Below are positions 1 to 26,294 of a DNA stretch of 27,182 nt, one piece after another. Within the stretch, counting starts at the first letter, position 1; each line of letters opens with the position of its first letter. Under the pieces are notes generated by a model that was given only the letters and a program-made list of their open reading frames with translations, ran no database searches and had not been told where the DNA came from. Location of the stretch: the NCBI RefSeq assembly GCF_000003605.2, contig NW_003148772.1, positions 401,763 through 428,944 of the forward strand. The letters are read 5' to 3'. This stretch comes from Saccoglossus kowalevskii. Lineage: Eukaryota; Hemichordata; Enteropneusta; Harrimaniidae. The translations under genes were made by a program, and so were the position numbers.

Positions 1-499
1 GTCGTGAAACGTTTTCTTTGGTTACAAGAACTCCAACAGTTTTTATCCAATTTCTTCAAAAGTTGAATATTTTATTAGCCGGTCTGAAGTCTCGGTCAAG
101 TTCTATTTTACTCTGTGTATTGTCTATCTACTTCACGATCTTTGTGAAATATCACTTACAATTGTTTCCTTCTTGTAGTTTACGATAATTCAAATAAAAA
201 ATGTCAACCAAGTCAAATTTGGAGTGAAATGAGTTTTATTGGTGATAATGAGAACCAGGTGTTACTGTTACCGCCATATTGTTCTTAACACCAGAATGGA
301 AACATCATTGCCAGCTGAGCTGTGGATTGATTTGCTATGCGTGTTTGGAAATTTGGATGTATCACCAAAAATCAAATGCTATGTATTTTGCCTCATTAGC
401 TAGTATTTTGTTGCCAAATTTGACTTTTTTGATCTAATTTTTGGCTACTTTTATAAAGTTTACCTTATAAGTTGAAATTATTACATTATATAAAGTGTC
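1..499. other. Left-edge non-coding stretch
   Basis: AT-rich sequence without a supported gene, RNA or repeat. It grades into the degenerate left edge of the 30-bp satellite at about 500. Confidence 0.6.
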
Positions 500-886
500 T
501 ACTTTGCAATGGGTCAAACTGCTTTGCAGACACTTTTGAAAAATTCAAAATAATTTGCATGCACTTTGAAAATAGACAAAATGCTTGCAGACACTTTGCA
601 TGGAGTCAAATACTTTGCATACACTTTGAAAAGAGTCAAAATACTTTGCATACACTTTGCATTGAGTCAAATACTTTGCATGGAGTCAAATACTTTGCAT
701 ACACTTTGCATGGATTCAAATACTTTGCAGACAGTTTGAAAGGAGTTAAAATACTTTGCAGACACTTTGCATGGAGTCAAAATACTTTGCAGACAGTTTA
801 AAAGGAGTTAAATACTTTGCAGACACTTTGAATGGAGTCAAATACTTTGCAGACACTTTGAAAGAAGTCAAAATACTTTGCATTTA
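500..886 (+). repeat. 30/31-bp satellite, left block
   Basis: About 12 units of the satellite described for 1041-3330. The first units (500-600) are degenerate, with forms such as cactttgaaaatagacaaaa; later ones are closer to consensus. The block stops at 886 and is separated from the main block by 154 bp of unrelated AT-rich sequence, so it was interrupted or grew from two seeds. Confidence 0.93.
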
Positions 887-1040
887 ATATTTAATATTTC
901 GCAAAATGTTTATGTTTATTTCGCCATGAAAAGCAGAACTTGAATGATTGTTGTTTTCTCTATTGTTACAATTGTTAAGTGAAACTGTATTTGCTCTTTG
1001 GGCCAATGGCCTTTTGCTTTGTAATAAATATACAAAAAAA

Positions 1041-3330
1041 CTACTTTGCAGACGCTTTGCATAGAGTCAAATACTTTGCAGACACTTTGAAAGGAGGCAA
1101 AATACTTTACATACACTTTGCAAAGAGGCAAAATACTTTGCATACACTTTGCATGGAGTCAAAATACTTTGCATACACTTTGCATGGAGTCAAATACTTT
1201 GCATACACTTTTCACGGATTCAAATACTTTGCATACACTTTGTATGGAGTCAAATTACTTTGCATACACTTTGCATGGATTCAAATACTTTGCAGACACT
1301 TTGAAAGGAGGCTAAATACTTTGAATACACTTTGCAAGGAGTCAAATACTTTGCAGACACTTTGCATGGATTCTAATATGTTGCATACACTTTGCATGGA
1401 GTCAAAATACTTTGCTCACACTTTGCATGGAGTCAAATAGTTTGCAGATACTTTGCATGGAGACAAAATACTTTGCAGACACTTTGCATGGAGTCAAATA
1501 CTTTGCATACACTTTGCAAGGAGTCAAATACTTTGCAGACACAATGCAAGGAGGCAAAATACTTTGCATACACTTTGCATGGAGTCAAAATAATTTGCAT
1601 ACACTTTGCATGGAGTCAAATACTTTGCAGACACTTTACATGGAGTCAAATACTTTGCATACACTTTGCAAGGAGTCAAATACTTTGCAGACACATTGCA
1701 AGGAGGCAAAATACTTTGCATACACTTTGCATGGATTCAAATATGTTGCATACACTTTGCATGGAGTCAAAATACTTTGCTCACACTTTGCATGGAGTCA
1801 AATACTTTGCAGATACTTTGCAAGGAGTCAAAATAATTTGCATACACTTTGCATGGAGTCAAATAGTTTGCAGGCACTTTGAAAGGATGCTAAATACTTT
1901 GCATACACTTTGCAAGGAGTCAAATACTTTGCAGACACTTTGTAAGGAGGCAAAATACTTTGCATACACTTTGCATGAATTCAAATACTTTGCATACACT
2001 TTGCATAGAGTCAAATTCTTTGCATACACTTTGCATAGAGTCAAATATTTTGCAGACACTTTGAAAGGAGTCAAAATACTTTGCAGACACTTTGCAAGGA
2101 GGCAAATACTTTGCATACACTTTGCATGGAGGCAAAATACTTTGCATAAACTTTGCATGGAGTCAAATACTTTGCATACACTTTGTATGGAGTCAAATTA
2201 CTTTGCAGACACTTTGAAAGGAGGCTAAATACTTTGAATACACTTTGCAAGGAGTCAAATACTTTGCAGACACTTTGCAATGAGGCAAAATACTTTGCAT
2301 ACACTTTGCATGGATTCAAATATGTTGCATACACTTTGCATGGAGTCAAAATACTTTGCTCACACTTTGCATGGAGTCAAATAGTTTGCAGATACTTTGC
2401 AAGGAGTCAAAATACTTTGCAGACACTTTACATGGAGTCAAATACTTTGCAGACACTTTGAAAGGAGTCTAAATACTTTGCATACACTTTGCATGGAGTC
2501 AAATACTTTGCAGATACTTTGCAAGGAGTCAAAATAATTTGCAGACACTTTACATGGAGTCAAATACTTTGCAGACACTTTGAAAGGAGGCTAAATACTT
2601 TGCATACACTTTGCAAGGAGTCAAATACTTTGCAGACACATTGCAAGGAGGCAAAATACTTTGCAGACACTTTGCAAGGAGGCAAAATACTTTGCATACA
2701 CTTTGCATGGATTCAAATATGTTGCATACACTTTGCATGGAGTCAAAATACTTTGCTCACACTTTGCATGGAGTCAAATACTTTGCAGATACTTTGCAAG
2801 GAGTCAAAATAATTTGCAGACACTTTGCATGGAGTCAAATAGTTTGCAGGCACTTTGAAAGGATGCTAAATACTTTGCATACACTTTGCAAGGAGTCAAA
2901 TACTTTGCAGACACTTTGCAAGGAGGAAAAATAATTTGCATACACTTTGCATGAATTCAAATACTTTGCATACACTTTGCATGGAGTCAAAATACTTTGC
3001 ATACACTTTGCATAGAGTCAAATACTTTGCAGACACTTTGAAAGGAGTCAAAATACTTTGCAGACACTTTGCAAGGAGGCAAAATACTTTGCATACACTT
3101 TGCATGGAGGCAAAATACTTTGCATACACTTTGCATGGAGTCAAATACTTTGCAGACACTTTGCATGGAGTCAAATACTTTGCAGACACTTTGCAAGGAG
3201 GCAAAATACTTTGCATACACTTTGCATGGAGTCAAATACTTTGCAGACACTTTGCAAGGAGTCAAATACTTTGCAGACACTTTGCATGGAGACAAAATAC
3301 TTTGTAGACTGAAGTAAAAATAATTTGAAA
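1041..3330 (+). repeat. 30/31-bp satellite array, main block, about 75 units
   Basis: The unit is close to CTTTGCATACACTTTGCATG followed by GAGTCAAATA. It is 30 bp, or 31 bp when the A-run has four A. Each unit contains two copies of ACTTTGCA, so it is itself a doubled shorter motif. Variant positions are CATAC/CAGAC, GCATGG/GCAAGG/GAAAGG and GAGTC/GAGGC. The unit contains no stop in any forward frame, which explains the long but meaningless reading frames here (up to 278 codons). Blocks of variants recur (see findings), so the array grew by duplication of multi-unit segments. Confidence 0.97.
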
Positions 3331-3556
3331 ACATGTAAGAGCAGCAGTTTGACAAAGAATGAAGGTCAGGTCCAGTCATTTTTACGAGTTTCCTCTTTTA
3401 TTCACAGAAAAGTTCTGTTCATGGTCTGTACTTTAAAATCTGCTGTTTTGTACTGTTTGTATGTTCATCAAGTGGGGTAGTATTTGTAGACTGATTTATA
3501 TCACAGTTCTTTGAAATCTTAATGACTATGTGATCATCGCCTCATCATTATTATCA

Positions 3557-3664
3557 GTGACTTTGCAAGAAGCTTACAATTATGAAAATCGTGTGACTTT
3601 GCAAGTAGCTTGCATTTCTGAAAATCATGTGAATTTGAAAGAAGCTTTCATTTCTGAAAATTCG
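3557..3664 (+). repeat. Three tandem 36-bp repeats
   Basis: Repeats begin with GTGACTTTGCAAG-like sequence at 3557, 3593 and 3629, exactly 36 bp apart. In one forward frame they read as three 12-residue units (VTLQEAYNYENR, VTLQVACISENH, VNLKEAFISENS) within an open stretch to 3907 that has no suitable ATG. The first half resembles the neighbouring satellite (ACTTTGCAAG), so it may be a relic of it. Confidence 0.75.
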
Positions 3665-3831
3665 AGATTTTGCTCTGTGACACATGGGATGAAAACGTTA
3701 TTATGTTATTCATTATATCAACCAAACATTGTGGAAACATTAAAAAAATATTTACTGCGTTTTTCAGTGAGTTTCTCAATAGCTTTCCATTTATATACAA
3801 TAACTAATACAATTTACATGCAATTAAACAT

Positions 3832-3842
3832 CCCCCCCCCCC
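3832..3842. repeat. Poly-C tract, 11 bp
   Basis: Uninterrupted run of 11 C in AT-rich surroundings. Confidence 0.9.
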
Positions 3843-3965
3843 ATAATGCATTGCATATATGTAAAGTATCAAGCTCAGTAGTTGAAAAAGTTGAATTCGG
3901 TCTAAGTTAATAGGTCACAAAATGAACTCTTAGGGGTGGACCATTAAAAGCTATTGGGCGATGGT

Positions 3966-4340
3966 ATAATAGACCATTTTCCGTTCACTGCGAGAATCAC
4001 GCGTTATGCGTGAAATCGAACGTAAAAACAGGACAAACAAAGGTCATAGCGTCGTAGTGGCGTCAAACATCGCGTGGGATTCGACAAACGCGAAAGTATT
4101 TTGGGGGACATTTCCATGCTTAATAATGTGCTGTCCACATTTGATGATAGACAATTTCGATTAAGTGAGGGTATTCGGAAGCAATATTCCTCTGTCGAAG
4201 ATCGGCCGGTCGATGTGAGCTACGAAATAAAGAAATTCGAGTTCAAAATCAAATCGTTCGATTTTTGCGGCAGACGTTCGACGCGCGTCTTTCATGCATC
4301 TCGCGAGATCTCGCAATTGTACGGAAAATCACCTATTGAT
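3966..4340 (+). mobile_element. Interspersed repeat R1, copy 1
   Basis: Shares GCGTTATGCGTGAAATC, AACGTAAAAACAGGACAAAC and later blocks, down to AAATCACCTATT, with 19310-19565 in the same order and orientation. It is GC-richer and contains many CpG. An open frame at 4074-4394 is a by-product, because copy 2 does not keep it. No transposase is visible; the class is unknown. Confidence 0.7.
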
Positions 4341-4461
4341 AACAAAAATGCACTGGACAAAAATCCTCTAGGGGTTAATAAGAGAAACAAATTCTGAACG
4401 CCTTTTTCTTAGGAAAAAATATTACACACAGAAGAAATAAAAACAAAAAACATCGAATTCA

Positions 4462-4809
4462 TCATTGAAAAAAATGGCACGAAACCTGGCGAAGGGAAAA
4501 CGAATTTGCATATTTTTTATGCAATAGCCCCAGACTTTCTAATCGTCCATCCCTTATTCTTAATATGCAGTTATTGGCAAAAAGTGGCCCCTTGAATAAT
4601 ATACGATATGGTTTCCAATTTATTGGGCTCGTAAAACGTTCCTGATAAGTGTCCCCCACCCCCACGCCGTCCATCCCGGGCTGAAAAAAAACTTCACCTG
4701 AGTTGGTAGTATATCGTAATTTTAAAAAATCTGAAATAACAGGTTTAAAGTTCACTAACATGCGTTTGTTGTTGTGATACTCTCCTGGCAACAAAGGCAT
4801 TATCTCCAT
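4462..4809 (-). CDS. Unrecognised ORF, 115 codons
   Basis: Starts at an ATG (MEIMPLLPGEYHNNKR) at 4809 and ends QVSCHFFQ. There is no signal peptide, membrane segment or motif I know. It faces away from ANP32, and inverted CCAAT-like motifs and a CRE-like TGACGTC (about 4885-4891) lie within 110 bp upstream of its start. The length is notable for AT-rich DNA, but it could be chance or an old repeat. Confidence 0.15.
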   Translation of the reverse strand: MEIMPLLPGEYHNNKRMLVNFKPVISDFLKLRYTTNSGEVFFQPGMDGVGVGDTYQERFTSPINWKPYRILFKGPLFANNCILRIRDGRLESLGLLHKKYANSFSLRQVSCHFFQ

Positions 4810-4840
4810 CCTTACAAATTTCACAATTCAAACTAAAAAG

Positions 4841-5599
4841 AGCTGCTTCTATTGGTTGATTGAATAACATTGGAACTTTTTGAAATGACGTCGCTACGCC
4901 CTGTTTGTTGATTGGCTGGTTTGTTGGATCGTAGACCCTTCTTAGTAAGGTCTATGGTTGGATTTAACAACTATTGAAATTTATAAATATTTATAAAGAC
5001 GAGGGGAATGCGTTTGTTGCGCTTAGAGTACACTGAAAATAGGTCCGTAACTATAATCCACAAATTAACAAAAATATTGTAAACATATTTTATTCAAATA
5101 TAATAATAATTTGGAGTTAATTAACGCGTGTGAAAGTTGTCTCCAAATAAAAGTCGACAAAACAAATGACAGCGATTATGTTGACCAGCGCCCTCGCGTG
5201 TTCACTGTTAGTATTCAATTAGGCAATTGCTTTGTTGTTGGAAGTGAAAAAAATGTCTTCCAAAAATACCCCAAATAAAACTACATAAAATGTAATTACT
5301 TTACGTATTTTCGCTTTTTTTTTTAACAATTTGACCTTGGAGATCTCATTAATAATTAATCGGATAATTAGTAACTAACACGTTAAGTTAATTTTATTTT
5401 ATTTGGTTAAAGTTAATGAGTGACAGTCAATAAAATTGACGTCCGCGACTTTTAGAGTGTTTTGCATATGAATCTTAAATTTTCCTAACTCTTCAATTGT
5501 TCCTAGAGGGGGTATGGACGAATTGCCTGTACCTCGCATGTTATCGTTGAGCAATGTAGTGTGTTAATGTATCGTCCTCCATGTTGGACTGTTGTTCCG
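4841..5599. other. Non-coding AT-rich stretch
   Basis: Contains inverted CCAAT-like ATTGG motifs at about 4851 and 4911 and a CRE-like TGACGTC at about 4885, otherwise long A/T-rich sequence. No gene or repeat recognised. Confidence 0.5.
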
Positions 5600-5990
5600 T
5601 ACGACACGGCCAGATGACACACCCAATCAATTGGGTCATTTTCGCCGCTCTCACCCGTTCTCAATTTCGGGTTTCGGGTGTACCTTATTTTGGCTGTAAA
5701 ATGGCAGAATTAGAAATAAAATGCGCTCGCGGTCAAAAAATTCAGCGGGGAATTTCGTGAAGCAAAAATCTTTGTGTACTGGAACAGAAATCGAGGCTTC
5801 AGCAATACAGGGAACAAACAGAACTGAGTGTCGTGTGCTGTTTGAGGATACAAAAAACGAGGTAAAGGCCTTTATTTGTCAATTGTAATTTTAACGGATT
5901 GCAAGAAAAAATCGCTTTTCTTCCGAATTTTATTTTCGTTTCATCAGGCTTTTAAAATGGCGACTTGTCACGTGACGCCATCTGTCTGTC
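5600..5990 (+). promoter_or_regulatory. Second promoter-like stretch upstream of ANP32
   Basis: CpG-containing stretch with the palindromic CCAAT pair CCCAATCAATTGGG at 5622-5635, a YY1-like AAAATGGCGAC at 5954-5964 and the perfect E-box palindrome GTCACGTGAC at 5967-5976. Between them lie ATGs in good context (5701) and a splice-donor-like GAG|GTAAAG at 5862. It could be an alternative promoter of ANP32 or that of another transcript. Confidence 0.3.
5721..5861 (+). CDS. Possible unassigned first coding exon, 47 codons
   Basis: From the ATG at 5721, 47 codons stay open to GAG|GTAAAG, a good donor in phase 0; without splicing, the frame stops eight codons later. The peptide starts MRSRSKNSAGNFVKQK and ends CRVLFEDTKNE. 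I do not recognise it. A short upstream ORF starts at 5701 in better context (MAELEIKCARGQ, 19 codons). Phase 0 would allow joining to ANP32 exon 2, but no downstream exon of another gene was identified. Treat this as a candidate only. Confidence 0.22.
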
Positions 5991-6419
5991 GCCAACATGC
6001 AAATTTGTTGGTGTTTACCGGATAAACATATAAACATGGCAGGTTCCCGGATGAAATTAGATCAACGCTTGTTCCCCGTACGCCCTGCTTATTGTCGGCA
6101 GATTGTTTTGATGAGCTGCTTTGTTTTTAACAATCTGACGGAAAAAAAAAATTGTTCATAGTAATCAGCAGTATTTCTCATTTACAAACTGCGACTTCCG
6201 CTTAAAATCTGAAAACAATTATTATGAATGTCTGCGAATTAAAAGAAGAAAAAAAAACATACAGGTTATTATAAACTATTATTTTTTGGATAGTCGTGGC
6301 AAATCTGTGTACGTGAAGAGCGCTACACTGTAAAAAAAGATCTTGTGTTTTTCTTGCGGAGAAGGAAATGATAATAGCCTGCTTCAATCGACCTAATGAC
6401 ACCGTTAACAATATGTGTG

Positions 6420-6672
6420 GTGGTTCATGATTGGTTGAATTTTGAATGAGATGTTTGTTTCGCCAGTCACGTGATATGATACATAGCAAGCTATCGTCAG
6501 TGAGTGAGGGGTCCATGTAATTGGCCAATTGGGCAACCCCTCTAAGGAGCAATGCCTTGGCGCGTCGACAGCCCAACTTTGTATTATTTTCCCCTCGACA
6601 GTGTCTGAGCTCGGAATTTTGCAACGGCCTGCTTCCTCTGTGCTCGCTCAATCTGAAGACGATTTTCGGGCA
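6420..6672 (+). promoter_or_regulatory. Likely ANP32 promoter and 5' UTR, TATA-less
   Basis: Upstream of the exon 1 ATG the sequence becomes richer in G, C and CpG than its surroundings. It carries a perfect E-box palindrome TCACGTGA at 6467-6474, inverted CCAAT boxes (ATTGG) near 6430 and 6520, and the palindrome AATTGGCCAATT at about 6519-6530. I see no TATA box at a useful distance. The exact start site cannot be read from sequence. Confidence 0.5.
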
Positions 6673-22757
<16,085 letters not shown>

Positions 22758-23740
22758 AGGACCCTAGTCACTTTTATTTTCAATTTTTTTGATGATACAT
22801 ATTAAGAAGTTTCCCTATTTGTAAAATAGTACCAAAATTTTCCATTTTCTATAAATAGTTTGTCAGATAAAAAGATGCAGTTGCCTATCATGTAAAGATT
22901 CTGAATTTTGAAAAGTCCTATTTTCATAAATAACCATAGAGTTAAAGATACCCAACTCAAATGTCAGCCTCATTCTGATGAAGTGATCCCCCTAGCAAAC
23001 TGTAGATGATCAATGACTCCTTGGTAATGGCAACATCAAATACAGAGACTTCCTGGAGAATAGCAAATAAGTGCAGACTCTTTTTTTTTATGTATGTATA
23101 TTTTATTTCTGCTGGTGAATTCTAACCAACATAAGGGGTCTCAACATCAGATTGAGGCTGGCAACTCGTTGTGTCCTTGTTTGGAAATAGGTTAAAGGTC
23201 AACTTGTAGACGATATAAATAGGTAAAGTAGTTCTAGTCTCCTGGCTTTAGTTGTTGTATTCTCCCAAAAATAGACACTTCAGATGTGTTTTTTTTTTTT
23301 GATGGAGTTGAATTGCTAGGTACGCAGCAGACAATTTATTACCACCCAAAGTTGACCCTTTAAGTAACTCTGGTCTGATGTGACGTTGTACACTATCATT
23401 TCTAATGTACGCTTTTTCCCGATTAAAAAAAAAAAATTAAGTGCAAGAATCTAATTTTCGCAAGGAATTTCTTGGGTTGTTGGGGGGAGGGGGAAATTTT
23501 TTGGGAGGGGGAAGGTCAAGTTTAATTGCCCTTCTTATTTTAAGGAGGGAGACTTTTATATTGATTCGTACAATGTTGGTGTGAATAGGGAAAGCATGAC
23601 ACTTGTACAGGTTATTGAGGGAAAAATAGAGAATTTTTTGCAAGAAAATTTTTTGAAAATAGTCATTCACTGAATCCTTGTCAAGTTTGTTGAAATTTTC
23701 TTTGGGAATTCTTGTATTTTGACTGTTTTCTTACTCTGAC
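22758..23740 (+). other. ANP32 3' UTR and 3' flank
   Basis: Begins after the TAG at 22755-22757. There is no exact AATAAA in the first kilobase. TATAAA at about 22850 and ATTAAA at about 23422 (next to an A-rich stretch) are the best poly(A)-signal candidates, so the transcript end is undecided. No other gene is seen. Confidence 0.45.
23474..23511 (+). other. G-quadruplex candidate
   Basis: Five G tracts of 3 to 6 G, separated by 5, 1, 9 and 1 bases, in an otherwise AT-rich flank. Folding is possible in principle if this region is transcribed. Confidence 0.4.
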
Positions 23741-23752
23741 ATGTCAAATACT

Positions 23753-23945
23753 CCATATATGGGCATAGCTCAGTCATGTGATAGTATACTTGAATCCATA
23801 TAAGGATGTTTATATTTTATAAAAGCTCCCATATATGGATATGTTCTAATTTGGTTAGTCCTGTGATTATTATGCTAATTATATCCATATAAGGATGTTC
23901 TATTTTATAACCAGTCCATATATAGAAGTATGACATCACTTTTAT
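23753..23945 (+). repeat. CArG-box minisatellite, 76-89 bp unit
   Basis: Two and a half degenerate units. Each contains CCATATATGG (23753, 23829; decayed at 23916) and CCATATAAGG (23796, 23885), followed by ATGTTTATATTTTATAA-like sequence. All four intact sites match the SRF consensus CC(A/T)6GG. The sites may be by-products of repeat growth. Confidence 0.75.
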
Positions 23946-24565
23946 TCAAGCTTATATGGAAATTTAATTTACATAGAACCTAATATAGAAATGTAGCTTA
24001 CAAAATTGCCCAATGATAGATCATCTAATTCTTTTAAATTTTTTCCAATCAGCTTTCAATTTCATTATGTTGAATTCTCAATGTATGGGATTTTTTTTTA
24101 ATGCTGTCAATTAACTTTTTTCTCAGAATATTATTAAATTTTGTCAAAATAATTCACGCTCAGTTCAATATTAATGTTGTATGAATGTTTTGAACCAAGT
24201 AAGTCATTTTTTTTATCAATTACCCAAATATATACCATATTTGCTCTAATGTGCGTGCTTATGTAAGTGTTGAAAATTTCACACACCATTGTAAATTTTT
24301 TCTTTAAAATATAGATTGTGATGTCTACTGCATGACTTGTTTTTCTTTTCTGACTTGCAAAAATGAAGCAGTTTGCATTTCACCAATGAGACCAAAACTA
24401 GTTTCCAAGTGTATTCTGTTCATCCTGAAGAGCGCTTCTAAATGAGCAAACATGGTAACCACGTAACTTGCATTTAATATTCCGTCTGAGATGTGTTAAG
24501 CAATATTAAATTTTAGGTGAAAATAGTTGATTTATAGTGAAATCAAAACTAAGAATTTGTTACGC

Positions 24566-24717
24566 TTAAAGAGGGAGGGTCGTCACCTGCGCACGCCTGG
24601 GAATTGAGTTCCAATCGACGATAACTCGCGCTAACAATGCAAAGGCTCATGGGTAGATGCTTGTTTGGAAACAATGGCATGCTGACGTATGCACAGATGA
24701 CGACTCCCCTACTTTAA
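24566..24717 (-). mobile_element. MITE family M5 with TTAA ends, copy 2, reversed
   Basis: TTAA at 24566-24569 and at 24714-24717. Ends AGAGGGAGGGTCGTCACCTG and, on the other strand, AGTAGGGGAGTCGTCATCTG. ATGCAAAGGCTCATGGGTAG is the reverse complement of the core of copy 1. 152 bp, no coding capacity. Confidence 0.75.
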
Positions 24718-24856
24718 ACTTGGGTGGTGATCAAGGTTGCAGTCCTTGTCAAAAATTTTGAATTGACGCAACGCAATTGGCCGCCAACATCTAAAAGTCA
24801 AGATTTGCAAGACATGTCTTGTGATTGCATCCACTGGTCAAAATACCTCAATTACA

Positions 24857-25022
24857 TACTGTAAATTACTTTTATTTTAGCTACAATAAATTTGTTCTGT
24901 TTTGTATAATTTATTTTCACATATTTTTAACGAGTTGAAAATGAAATATAAGGGGAAAAGAGGTATATTTGCTTTTATATTCACTAAATCATCCCTTCAG
25001 CAAAAATTAGTGTTTTACAGTA
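24857..25022. mobile_element. MITE family M2, copy 3' of ANP32
   Basis: Begins TACTGTAAATTACTTTTATT and ends AATTAGTGTTTTACAGTA. ATCATCCCTTCAGC in the interior is the reverse complement of the GCTGAAGGGATGAT in 16372-16567. 166 bp. Confidence 0.65.
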
Positions 25023-25962
25023 TGTTAGGGAACAGTGGGTACAAGATTGGTTGGTGATTTGTGTCAGGTCCATTAGCTACATGCTGTCTTGGCAAATGTG
25101 GTCCAATTACACACGATTATTTCCTGCAGTACACAGAAAGCTACTGAAGACTAGTTCATGGTACCGTATTTGTGTCTTTTAAGTACTTGTGTCCAGTTGA
25201 AACAATCGACAAGTTTTGAGTTGTGCGCACATTCCAAAACGTTCCATTTTCATCTGCGTAGGCGGTTGATATCACCATGTAAACATTAACTGCTCGCAAG
25301 AAATTGAGCGGGCCAGAAATCAACCCCTCATTCTTGCACGAAAACTGACAGAGGGCGCTATACATAACTCAAAATTCGTTCAACATGAATGAATCGTTGA
25401 GAGTTGGTGTGCATATACTTAAAACTCACCATAGTGTTTTTTGGCTATCATTAATTGCAGACTTTTCTTCTGCAGGGTTTGTGTAGTGTGATCATTTCAG
25501 AGTACATTCAGTTGACGTAGTAACATCTTTTGACATGTCAGAGTATGATGAACCCTTTAGAATAAACATTTCTAGTGAAACACAACTTGTGTTTGTTGAT
25601 AATTTGTTCCAAAACAGTACATGTTTACTAGGAATGAGCAATGTTCTCCCATGATCTAAGTAAGAGAGTACATGGTTGACAGAAGGAACTTTAAAAAAGA
25701 ATCTGGGGACTAGCTTGTTTTCTGTGCAATCCATCAACAAAACACCAAGGAGTGTTGTTCAGACAGTGACAAAACTGTAGTAGCACAAAACAAATCCAAA
25801 AAAATAGAATTGCTCAATTTATAAACTGCATTTCATAGCTTTACCATTGATTTTTGATGAGCATCTTGCTCGGTCGCTCAGAACACTCGTGAGCAAAATC
25901 ACGATAATTTTCAATCTCTCTTTGGAGACACTGATTAGCGAGTGTTATGGCACCTGCATGCT
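25023..25962. other. 3' intergenic stretch without a supported gene
   Basis: Two - strand ORFs occur: 25156-25365 (69 codons, ATG start) and 25492-25734 (80 codons from ATG, beginning MDCTENKLVPRFFF). Neither has a recognisable domain or a fitting splice acceptor. Nothing else seen. Confidence 0.5.
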
Positions 25963-26294
25963 CTATCCTCGGGGCGGAGCTACGTCACAAGACGTTCTAC
26001 GTTGCTAAGACGCGCACCACTGTACCACGTATTTCTACGGGCTTTGTGCGCGCTGCTGTGGAACGCCTGTGGAGCCGGTGAAAACTCGAGAAAACAACAC
26101 AAACTCAACTTTGAAGTAATCCTGAACAACCAAATTCATATATGTTACACACGTAGGGCTAATCCTGTTACACTGTTCAGGGCACTCTCAACAATCATCG
26201 CAAAGTACCGTTTTCTGTGAGTTTTTGGTCTTTGTTTTCACCGCAAAGGTTGCCAGGCAGTAGAAAATGCCCGGATGTGCGCCCCCGAGGATAG
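25963..26294. mobile_element. Inverted-repeat element M6 (CTATCCTCGGGG ends)
   Basis: Begins CTATCCTCGGGGCGGAGC and ends GCGCCCCCGAGGATAG; the tips are inverted over about 14 bp. 332 bp, CpG-rich, with CTACGTCACAAGACGTTCT near the left end. The first 120 bp match 11622-11745. TA near each tip could be the target duplication. Reading frames here are short and unrecognised. Confidence 0.68.

Noticed and set aside
1041-3330. Direct repeats resembling a CRISPR array
   Set aside because: Units are contiguous with no unique spacers, and the DNA is eukaryotic.
472-3379. Many long overlapping ORFs on both strands (up to 278 codons)
   Set aside because: They are translations of the 30-bp satellite, whose unit has no stops in forward frames. 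No unique sequence or start context supports a gene.
4074-4397. 107-codon + strand ORF
   Set aside because: Lies inside repeat R1; the copy at 19310-19565 does not keep the frame.
22850-22930. TATAAA and CATAAA as ANP32 poly(A) signals
   Set aside because: Weak variants in AT-rich DNA; without a cleavage site they cannot be told from background.
25492-25740. - strand ORF of about 80 codons
   Set aside because: No domain recognised, an in-frame stop just upstream and no usable acceptor between it and the ATG; kept only as a note in the intergenic entry.
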